This document shows positions 6,252 to 11,603 of a stretch of 11,603 nt of DNA, in pieces (position 1 is the first letter of the stretch; each line of letters opens with the position of its first letter). This DNA is from Candidatus Bathyarchaeota archaeon (GTDB lineage Archaea; Thermoproteota; Bathyarchaeia; Bathyarchaeales; B26-1): positions 1 to 11,603 of the forward strand of contig JAGTRH010000025.1 of assembly GCA_018396795.1 (NCBI GenBank), read 5' to 3'. The translations under genes and the position numbers were made by a program. The notes under the pieces are model-generated. The model had not been told where the DNA came from, made no database searches, and saw only the letters and a list, made by a program, of their open reading frames with translations.

Positions 6252-6782
6252 ATGTGGAAAGTTTTTATTCTCAGGCTTGGACATAGGCCAGAGAGAGATA
6301 AGCGTATCACAACGCATGTTTTTCTAGTAGCCAGAGCTTTTGGTGCTCATGGAGCATTCTATAGTGGTCAGAGAGATGAGACGGTTGAGGCGAGTGTTAG
6401 AAAGGTTGTTGATTCGTGGGGTGGAACATTTAGTGTTGAGTATATCGAAGACTGGATTAAGAAGATAAAAGAGTGGCAAAAGAATTGTGGCGAAGTTATA
6501 CACTTGACAATGTATGGTCTGCCACTATGTGAGGTAATTCATACGATAAGGAAATCTAATAAGGATAAGCTTGTAGTCGTTGGTGGGGTGAAGGTTCCGA
6601 AGATAGTTTATGAGCTCGCCGACTGGAATATCTCAATTACATCTCAACCTCACTCGGAAGTTGGTGCGCTAAGCGTTTTTTTGCATGAACTGTACATGGG
6701 TCTAGAATTAACAAGAGAGTTTGAGAAAGCTAAGTTCAAGATCATCCCCCAGGCTAAAGGCAAAAAAGTAATAAGAATTTAG
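6252..6782 (+). CDS. trm56: tRNA (cytidine(56)-2'-O)-methyltransferase Trm56
   Basis: 176 residues from ATG 6252. It methylates the 2'-hydroxyl of C56 in the T-loop of archaeal tRNAs using S-adenosylmethionine, and belongs to the SPOUT (trefoil-knot) class. Seen: the N-terminal signature VFILRLGHRPERDKRITTHV, HLTMYG (84-89), VVVGGVKVP near 108-116 and QPHSEV (132-137), all typical of the family and its knot. An in-frame GTG at 6228 with an upstream GAGGAG would add eight residues, but relatives start right before the RLGHR motif, so the ATG was chosen. It follows HflX closely and ends before a TATA-containing gap. Some archaeal Trm56 proteins carry an additional C-terminal extension; this one does not. 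Confidence 0.95.
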   Translation: MWKVFILRLGHRPERDKRITTHVFLVARAFGAHGAFYSGQRDETVEASVRKVVDSWGGTFSVEYIEDWIKKIKEWQKNCGEVIHLTMYGLPLCEVIHTIRKSNKDKLVVVGGVKVPKIVYELADWNISITSQPHSEVGALSVFLHELYMGLELTREFEKAKFKIIPQAKGKKVIRI

Positions 6783-6828
6783 ATGGAAAAATATTTATTT
6801 GGTTGTGGTTCCGATTAATTTAAGTTCT

Positions 6829-6838
6829 ATAAATATAA
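6829..6838 (+). promoter_or_regulatory. TATA box for TFE
   Basis: TATAAATATA is centred about 25 bases before the ATG at 6857. This spacing implies a leaderless or nearly leaderless transcript, common in archaea, and agrees with the absence of a ribosome-binding site before the TFE start. Confidence 0.55.
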
Positions 6839-6856
6839 ATAATATATTGTTGAGTG

Positions 6857-7375
6857 ATGCAGAGTATGCCTATAACTACTCAAGACGTATTAACTAAGGT
6901 TGCAAGAATAATCGGCGGTGAAGAAGCCGTTAAAATAGTTGAAGTACTCAGTCAAACCGATGAGATGACTGAGGAAGATATAGTGTCAAAGACTGGAATT
7001 AAACTTAATGACGCACGGAAAATTCTATATAAACTTTATGAACATTCTATAGTCGGCCTAAGGAGAACTAGAGATAAAGATACTGGCTGGTTTATTTTTT
7101 ATTGGAGAATACAAACTGATCAGATCGAGGGTTTTATAATAAGTCAGAAGAAACGTGTACTTGAAAAGCTTGAGATGAGACTTGAGTATGAAAAGAACCA
7201 TGACTTTTACTATTGCAATACTCCTGGATGTAAACGTATGACGTTTGAAGAAGCAACAGAGTACATATTTAGATGCCCTGTATGCAGTAAACCGCTAACC
7301 CACTATGATAACAGTAGAATAATTGAAGCTCTCTCTAAGAAAATTGAACGAATTAAAAGTGAACTAAATGAGTAA
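6857..7375 (+). CDS. tfe: Transcription initiation factor E, alpha subunit
   Basis: 172 residues from ATG 6857 (GTG at 6854 and ATG at 6866 are also possible). TFE stabilises the open complex and the upstream edge of the bubble with RNA polymerase, TBP and TFB. Numbering from the GTG, residues about 10-95 form the extended winged helix (KLNDARKILYKLYEHSIVGL, DKDTGWFIFYWRI). A helical linker follows, then a zinc ribbon with C121, C126, C141 and C144. Length and order of domains match archaeal TFE-alpha. The 3' end overlaps the HD-domain gene by eight bases, so the two are co-translated. Confidence 0.96.
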   Translation: MQSMPITTQDVLTKVARIIGGEEAVKIVEVLSQTDEMTEEDIVSKTGIKLNDARKILYKLYEHSIVGLRRTRDKDTGWFIFYWRIQTDQIEGFIISQKKRVLEKLEMRLEYEKNHDFYYCNTPGCKRMTFEEATEYIFRCPVCSKPLTHYDNSRIIEALSKKIERIKSELNE

Positions 7376-7901
7376 GCAAATTCCCTCCCCGGAAGAGGCT
7401 CTGGAGATCCTTAAGAAGGCTGGTTGTTCCAGTGATGTTATAAAACATTGTGAAGCAGTTGCTAGACTAGCGGTACAAATAGCCAATGAATGTTTAGGCA
7501 ATGGCGTGCCAGTTAATGTTCAACTAGTTTTAGTTGGTGCACTTTTGCATGATATAGGTAGGTCTAGAACCCACTCTGTTCATCACGCCATTATCGGTGC
7601 TGAGATAGCCAGATCATTGGGGCTGCCTGAGCAAATTACAGCGATCATAGAGCGGCATGTCGGAGGAGGAATAACGTTAGAAGAGGCAATTAAGCTCGGC
7701 TGGCCAAATAAAAGTTATACGCCGGAAACTATAGAGGAGAAGATTGTTTCTTACGCCGACAAATTAATTGAGGGATCAAGAGTCATTTCAATTGAAGAAA
7801 CCATAGAGCGCTTTAGGAGAGAATTAGGCATAAATCATCCAGCAATTGAAAGAATTAGACGCCTCCACGATGAAATCTCAGCATTTCGTAAAAGTTCATA
7901 G
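7368..7901 (+). CDS. HD-domain phosphohydrolase-like protein
   Basis: 177 residues with an HD superfamily fold (TIGR00295/HDIG-like). Metal-binding candidates are H27, the H61-D62 doublet in LLHDIG, H72/H73, H97 (IERHVGG) and D131 (YADKL), so the protein is probably a metal-dependent phosphohydrolase; the substrate is not evident. The start ATG overlaps the TFE stop (ATGAGTAA), indicating translational coupling. HD proteins of this type occur near or fused to tRNA-modifying genes in some archaea, as far as I recall; here Trm56 is two genes upstream. No truncation is seen. Confidence 0.9.
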   Translation: MSKQIPSPEEALEILKKAGCSSDVIKHCEAVARLAVQIANECLGNGVPVNVQLVLVGALLHDIGRSRTHSVHHAIIGAEIARSLGLPEQITAIIERHVGGGITLEEAIKLGWPNKSYTPETIEEKIVSYADKLIEGSRVISIEETIERFRRELGINHPAIERIRRLHDEISAFRKSS

Positions 7902-7940
7902 ATTATTTTGTGCGTTTTATTAAGTGGAAAATCAAAAAGC

Positions 7941-7975
7941 CTAAATAATAACTTAAAAATCTTTCTTTAGAGAGG
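7941..7975 (+). promoter_or_regulatory. Promoter region and RBS of the CBS-domain gene
   Basis: AT-rich TATA-like elements (CTAAATAAT at 7941-7949 and CTTAAAAAT at 7952-7960) precede GAGG at 7972-7975, nine bases before the ATG at 7985. The first element would place the start site so that the GAGG is included in the message. Confidence 0.4.
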
Positions 7976-7984
7976 ATCGAGATT

Positions 7985-8560
7985 ATGGCTGCCTTTGAGA
8001 TAAGGTCTAGAATGCTCGTGAAAGATGTTATGACAAGCCCAGTTGTAACGGTTGATGAAAACTCAAGCGCTGATGAAGCAGCTAGGCTGATGAGGGATAA
8101 TAATATCGGTTGCGTAATTGTAAGTACGAGAGATGGAAAGCCAATAGGTATGATAACAGAGAGAGATCTTGTCATAAGAGTTGTTGCAGAAAATATTCAA
8201 CCAAATAGAGTCATGGCAAAAGATATAATGAGCGCTCCGCTAATAACAATAAATGCTGATAAAACGATAAGCGAAGCGGCCAGAGAGATGAACCGCCATA
8301 ACATACGGAGGTTAGCGGTTATGTATAAGGGTCAGCTGGTCGGCATTATATCAAGTAAGGATATATTATCAGTAACCCCTGAGCTTATAGAGATAATTCA
8401 AGAAAGGGCGAAGATAGCTGCTGGAGAGGAAATTGAGGAGAGCCTACCTTTAGCCGGCTATTGTGATAACTGTGGAGCTTGGTCTGATAATCTCCGTGAG
8501 ACTGATGGAAACTACCTTTGCGAAGACTGTTACGCGGAGATAACACGTGCAGAATATTGA
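7985..8560 (+). CDS. CBS-pair protein with C-terminal zinc ribbon
   Basis: 191 residues. Two CBS domains at about 10-70 (VKDVMTSPVVTVDENSSADE, GMITERDLVIRV) and 76-132 (AKDIMSAPLITINADKTISE, GIISSKDILS) form a Bateman module, which usually binds adenosine nucleotides or S-adenosylmethionine and acts as a sensor. A helical linker leads to a zinc ribbon with C160, C163 (CDNC), C179 and C182 (CEDC). No enzymatic domain is attached, so it is likely a stand-alone regulator whose partner cannot be named. Such CBS-zinc ribbon proteins are recurrent in archaea. It stands alone between two promoter-containing gaps. Confidence 0.92.
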   Translation: MAAFEIRSRMLVKDVMTSPVVTVDENSSADEAARLMRDNNIGCVIVSTRDGKPIGMITERDLVIRVVAENIQPNRVMAKDIMSAPLITINADKTISEAAREMNRHNIRRLAVMYKGQLVGIISSKDILSVTPELIEIIQERAKIAAGEEIEESLPLAGYCDNCGAWSDNLRETDGNYLCEDCYAEITRAEY

Positions 8561-8600
8561 TGAAAATTTTGCATGATAGTACACTTTTATCTATTATCTG

Positions 8601-8609
8601 TTTTTATAA
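8601..8609 (+). promoter_or_regulatory. TATA box for dihydroorotase
   Basis: TTTTTATAA lies about 40 bases before the TTG start at 8645, in the 84-base gap after the CBS gene. A start site near 8631 would leave a short leader containing a weak AGGCG at 8631-8635. Confidence 0.45.
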
Positions 8610-8644
8610 TAGTATTCAAGTTGTAAATACAGGCGAAAATAATC

Positions 8645-9979
8645 TTGTCAGTCGATTTAGTCCTCAAGAATTCGAAAATATACGTTTTTAATAGGATTAT
8701 CGAGGCTGGACTAGCAATTGACGGTGAGAGAATTGTCAGAATTGCCAAGGAGACTAATCTTCCCAGAGCGTCAGAAAAAATGGATTTAAATGGTATGCTG
8801 GTTCTTCCGGGATTTATAGATGTGCACGTTCATTTGAGGGATCAAGAGTTATCTTATAAAGAGGATTTTTACTCTGGTACATGCGCGGCTGCTAATGGCG
8901 GCGTAACGCTTGTTATGGATATGCCGAATAACAAACCGATAACAATGGATCCTTTAACATTGAAGGAGCGAATGAAAACGGCCTCTAGAAAGATTATTGT
9001 CAACGTAGCATTCTACTCGGCTTTTCCAAAGGACGTTCGTGAGATAGGAAAAATAGTCCAGACAGGTGCAAGAGCATTTAAAATATTCTTATCTCATAAG
9101 GTTGGAGGACTAGATCCTAGTGATGAGGGCTCGATGTTAGGTGCATTTAGAGAGGCGGCGAAAACAGGTGTTCCAATCGCAGTCCACGCTGAAGACGGCG
9201 CATTTTTAAAAGAGAAGATTAAGGAATTGAGATTAAAAGGAAGGGAAGATTCAGACGCTTACTCAGAAGCTCATTCTCCTGATGCGGAGATTAGGGGAAT
9301 TAAGCGTGCTATTATGTTAATGAAAGAGTCGTATGCTCGTATGCATATTTGTCACGTCAGCACCGCGGATGGAATAAAGATGATAGTAAAAGCCAAAAAT
9401 AGTGGTTTACCAATCTCGTGCGAAGTCACGCCCCACCATCTTCTCCTTTCGAATCAGCATGCAAGTAAGTTTGGCAGTATAGCGCTAACTAATCCACCAC
9501 TCAGATCTTCTGACAACGTATCATATTTACAATGGGCTTTAAAAAATGGCTTAATTGATATTGTAGCATCCGATCATGCGCCTCACGAGTTAAAAGAGAA
9601 AGAGGGCGCCTCAATATGGGATGTCTCAACTGGTATTGCAGGCCTCGAAAGTATGCTCCCATTACTACTAACGATGATTAATGAAGGGCGTCTTTCAATT
9701 GAAACTCTTATTAGAGTACTTGCCGAAAACCCGGCTAAAATATTTGGTTTCAAAGAAAGGGGTTGCATTGTGGAGGGAGCGTACGCGGATTTAGTTGTTG
9801 TTAATATGAAAAAGGAGTGGACTATAGATCCAACAGCATTTTATTCCAAAGCTAAATTTTCGCCGTTTGATGGATGTCGTGTGAAAGGAAAGCCAATGAA
9901 AACATTTGTGAACGGTGTTCTAGTTATGGATGGGAGTGAAATAATCGCTAAACCCGGAAGCGGAAAGATCATTAGATAG
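8645..9979 (+). CDS. pyrC: Dihydroorotase
   Basis: 444 residues. It catalyses ring closure of carbamoyl-aspartate to dihydroorotate in de novo pyrimidine synthesis, a cytosolic step. It belongs to the amidohydrolase superfamily, class I dihydroorotase. Seen metal ligands: H61 and H63 in DVHVHLRD, K146 in the FKIFLSHK segment (the lysine expected to be carbamylated), H181 (HAED), H237 (CHVS) and D310 (SDHAPH). NPPLR at 283-287 is a substrate-loop motif. The full set of residues argues for an active enzyme rather than the inactive relatives seen in some carbamoyltransferase complexes. The only possible start is TTG at 8645; an in-frame stop lies at 8624. Allantoinase or hydantoinase are close relatives but the HLRD and NPPLR motifs favour dihydroorotase. 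No other pyrimidine gene is adjacent. Confidence 0.93.
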   Translation: MSVDLVLKNSKIYVFNRIIEAGLAIDGERIVRIAKETNLPRASEKMDLNGMLVLPGFIDVHVHLRDQELSYKEDFYSGTCAAANGGVTLVMDMPNNKPITMDPLTLKERMKTASRKIIVNVAFYSAFPKDVREIGKIVQTGARAFKIFLSHKVGGLDPSDEGSMLGAFREAAKTGVPIAVHAEDGAFLKEKIKELRLKGREDSDAYSEAHSPDAEIRGIKRAIMLMKESYARMHICHVSTADGIKMIVKAKNSGLPISCEVTPHHLLLSNQHASKFGSIALTNPPLRSSDNVSYLQWALKNGLIDIVASDHAPHELKEKEGASIWDVSTGIAGLESMLPLLLTMINEGRLSIETLIRVLAENPAKIFGFKERGCIVEGAYADLVVVNMKKEWTIDPTAFYSKAKFSPFDGCRVKGKPMKTFVNGVLVMDGSEIIAKPGSGKIIR

Positions 9980-9983
9980 CGAG

Positions 9984-9992
9984 TTTTATATA
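9984..9992 (+). promoter_or_regulatory. TATA box for the Mut7-C gene
   Basis: TTTTATATA lies about 33 bases before the ATG at 10021, just after the dihydroorotase stop. The predicted start site is near 10013, so the message has almost no leader. Confidence 0.55.
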
Positions 9993-10020
9993 TGAAGTTG
10001 CTACTAAAAATGGGTTTGAA

Positions 10021-10524
10021 ATGGAATTTGTTGTCGATGGAATGCTAGGCAAGATAGCTAGATGGTTAAGAATGCTAGGCTACGATACAAAGTATTGTAA
10101 TAATATGAGTGACGACGAAATCTTAAAGGTGGCCTTTAAGGAGAAACGAATTATACTTACTAGAGACTATCAATTTTTCAGAAAGGCCAATTTTCATGGT
10201 GTTAGAGCAATTTTTATAGAGGGAAAGACTCACATTGAAAAGCTTGCCGATCTATCAAGGCAGCTTAATATCGATTTAGAAATAAACATTGATAAGTCGC
10301 GTTGCCCGAAGTGTAATGCCAGAATAATGCCAATTAGTAAAGAAGAGGTTAAAGCTAAGATTCCAGCTTCGACTTATAAAATCTACGATGAATTCTGGAT
10401 TTGCACTGATTGTGGACAGGTTTACTGGAAAGGAAGTCACTGGAAAAAAATAAATAATGCCTTAAATCAAGCCAGGCAAATTATTTCTGAAAAAACTAAG
10501 TTATCTCCACAATACTCTGGTTAA
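10021..10524 (+). CDS. Mut7-C RNase-domain protein with zinc ribbon
   Basis: 167 residues. The N-terminal half (1-85) is a Mut7-C/PIN-like domain with the signature FVVDGMLGKIARWLRMLGYDT, acidic residues D6, D31/D32 and D49 (LTRDY) as probable metal ligands. The C-terminal half is a zinc ribbon with C95, C98 (CPKC), C128 and C131 (CTDC), followed by VYWKGSHWKKI, typical of the family (COG1656). The family is predicted to cut RNA; no substrate is known to me. Length is normal. Its last 29 bases overlap the end of the convergent gene on the minus strand. Confidence 0.93.
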   Translation: MEFVVDGMLGKIARWLRMLGYDTKYCNNMSDDEILKVAFKEKRIILTRDYQFFRKANFHGVRAIFIEGKTHIEKLADLSRQLNIDLEINIDKSRCPKCNARIMPISKEEVKAKIPASTYKIYDEFWICTDCGQVYWKGSHWKKINNALNQARQIISEKTKLSPQYSG

Positions 10525-11200
10525 TAAATTTTATCTCTCCTATTTTTCGGGTCTTCAAGGCCTTGTTTAAGTTAATTATTCTTTCAAAAGCATTAGGGGG
10601 TGATAATAAAGGGCATATAATTACGTCGCTACATGGTTTTATGCTTGATATTATCTCTGCTATTATTGAATAATGCACTTTTGCTCCTAAACCATACTTC
10701 TCCCTTATATTTTTATAAATCTCTTTCACATGGGGGCAGTTCTTATAGAATTTTTCAACTGGGCAGGTATAGTACTTAAATTCTTGAACTATTTTACTAT
10801 CCAATAGTCTTCTTTTGCATATATTAAGAGTCACTTTCTTTCTGACTTTTTTCTCACTAACTTTATGATCAGCATAATCGAAAAGAATTCTACTAATATT
10901 GGAGGATGTTCTTTCATCAAAAATTATCTCCTCTCTAATTACACGATTGATATGCGGACCATACTCACCTATCCATAAACCATAGCATTCGCCATGTCTA
11001 ACCGGGCGAATCATAAAACCCCAGGATCTTTGAGGTGTCCTCTCAAGCAACCATTCCGCGTCATCAAGCAAATTCCCATAACCCCTGAAATCTTGGAAAA
11101 AAGATGTGCCGAAATCTCTATCGAAGAGAATGATAACGCTACTAAGTTTTAATTTTTCTTCCCTAAACAACTTTGATCCCAAAAGTGAAAGTAAACACAT
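10496..11200 (-). CDS. Hypothetical protein, unrecognised
   Basis: 234 residues from ATG at 11200. I do not recognise the family. Seen: no signal peptide and no clear membrane segment, although the N-terminal 30 residues have two hydrophobic patches around a charged stretch. It has a central basic region (about residues 108-130, rich in Lys and Arg), and several cysteines, including C-x8-C near YTCPVEKFYKNCPH and C-x6-C near PCSDVIIC, that could bind a metal but do not match a known ribbon. Aromatic and charged residues are distributed as in a soluble folded protein, and no other long ORF competes over most of the length, so it is likely a real gene. An AT-rich TATA-like element lies upstream at 11247-11258. 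It converges on the Mut7-C gene with a 29-base overlap. Orphan gene, gene fragment or fast-evolving member of a known family all remain possible. Confidence 0.65.
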   Translation of the reverse strand: MCLLSLLGSKLFREEKLKLSSVIILFDRDFGTSFFQDFRGYGNLLDDAEWLLERTPQRSWGFMIRPVRHGECYGLWIGEYGPHINRVIREEIIFDERTSSNISRILFDYADHKVSEKKVRKKVTLNICKRRLLDSKIVQEFKYYTCPVEKFYKNCPHVKEIYKNIREKYGLGAKVHYSIIAEIISSIKPCSDVIICPLLSPPNAFERIINLNKALKTRKIGEIKFINQSIVEIT

Positions 11201-11246
11201 CGTATTAAATTTTGCGCAAGAGCATTTTAGTACATAAGGTTTCAGT

Positions 11247-11258
11247 AAAATTTATATT
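11247..11258. promoter_or_regulatory. Shared AT-rich promoter element between the hypothetical gene and rpoK unit
   Basis: The stretch AAAATTTATATT is TATA-like on both strands. On the minus strand it lies about 50 bases before the hypothetical gene; on the plus strand a start site near 11280 would fall just before the short ORF that precedes rpoK. Which direction it serves, or both, cannot be decided. Confidence 0.4.
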
Positions 11259-11290
11259 TCATTTTAGTGTTTTAGAGATGCATCAAATGC

Positions 11291-11395
11291 GTGGAGGATT
11301 ATTTATTGTTACTTGAGAACCTAGTTTTTGAGTATTCAACTATAGAGATAAATGAAGAACCAATGTATATCTGGGGGGCGATTGATTGGCTATAG
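11291..11395 (+). CDS. Short ORF overlapping the rpoK start (34 aa from GTG, 29 aa from TTG)
   Basis: An acidic small ORF (from the [16 protein letters not shown], ending YIWGAIDWL) lies between the divergent promoter region and rpoK. A GGAGGA at 11293-11298 is seven bases before an in-frame TTG at 11306, which would give 29 residues; GTG at 11291 would give 34. Its stop codon (11393-11395) overlaps the rpoK TTG start (11386) by ten bases in a different frame, the arrangement expected for translational coupling. I recognise no family. It may be a real small protein, a leader peptide controlling rpoK, or chance. Confidence 0.4.
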   Translation: MEDYLLLLENLVFEYSTIEINEEPMYIWGAIDWL

Positions 11396-11603
11396 CAACA
11401 GAGTATAAATCGGCAAATATGGAAGTTGAAAGAAAAATTCAAATAGGGCCTCCCAAGCTCACACGATTCGAGAAGGCTAGGATTTGCGGAGCGAGAGCTC
11501 TACAGATCGCGATGGGTGCACCGGTTTTGATAGAAATTACAAAAGACCTAAAAAATCCGATAGATATCGCGCTTGAGGCATTAAAACGCGGTATTCTGCC
11601 AAT
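11386..11603 (+). CDS. rpoK: DNA-directed RNA polymerase subunit K (3' partial)
   Basis: 72 codons are present before the window ends, most of the protein. RpoK is the archaeal homologue of bacterial omega and eukaryotic Rpb6, and helps assemble and stabilise RNA polymerase. The signature [20 protein letters not shown] and the following GAPVLIEI, then [14 protein letters not shown], are typical of the family. The start is TTG at 11386: an in-frame stop directly precedes it and a G-rich ribosome-binding sequence (GGGGGG at 11373-11378) lies eight bases upstream. The start overlaps the end of the preceding short ORF. The last few residues lie outside the window. Confidence 0.93.
   Translation, partial: MAIATEYKSANMEVERKIQIGPPKLTRFEKARICGARALQIAMGAPVLIEITKDLKNPIDIALEALKRGILP

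Noticed and set aside
7903..8175. Minus-strand 90-codon ORF opposite the CBS gene
   Set aside because: Its hydrophobic look comes from the complement of CBS-domain codons; the plus strand has complete CBS motifs.
1..11603. CRISPR arrays, insertion sequences or rRNA/tRNA genes
   Set aside because: No regularly spaced repeats, transposase motifs, terminal inverted repeats or RNA gene signatures were seen on reading the intergenic regions.

Overview
The window comes from an archaeon. It carries archaeal information-processing genes: alpha-NAC, aMBF1, Trm56, transcription factor E and RNA polymerase subunit K, plus a decayed thermosome (group II chaperonin). The DNA is AT-rich, arginine is mostly AGA/AGG and isoleucine often ATA, and several genes sit just downstream of archaeal TATA boxes. 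A thermophilic member of the Thermoproteota/Bathyarchaeia side of the tree is my guess, but the sequence does not prove the lineage.

Left edge (1-2851, + strand): a two-gene unit that is the most interesting part of the window. The first gene is cut by the window edge. It encodes a one-pass membrane protein of DUF2207-like architecture with a very unusual C-terminal tail of ten cysteines in 21 residues, alternating mostly with alanine. The second gene starts at the base after its stop codon and encodes a radical SAM/SPASM enzyme with a PqqD-like N-terminal domain, the kind of domain (RRE) that binds RiPP precursor peptides. Together they look like a peptide-modification pair in which the tail of a membrane protein is the substrate.

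Middle (2852-4446): a probable terminator, then a heavily frameshifted remnant of the last quarter of a thermosome subunit on the minus strand. Next come the minus-strand pair PUA-domain protein and alpha-NAC, driven from a clear TATA box.

Right half (4447-10524, + strand): aMBF1, HflX and Trm56 form a tight, overlapping run. TFE and an HD-domain protein form a second unit. A CBS-pair/zinc-ribbon protein, dihydroorotase and a Mut7-C/zinc-ribbon protein follow, each apparently with its own promoter. Most concern transcription, tRNA modification or the ribosome; dihydroorotase is pyrimidine biosynthesis.

Right edge (10496-11603): an unrecognised minus-strand gene converges on and overlaps the Mut7-C gene. 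After a shared AT-rich promoter region, a short ORF with a good ribosome-binding site overlaps the start of rpoK, which runs off the window.

Start codons are often not ATG (TTG for aMBF1, dihydroorotase and RpoK). HflX appears to start at a non-canonical ACG, or to carry a sequence error there.
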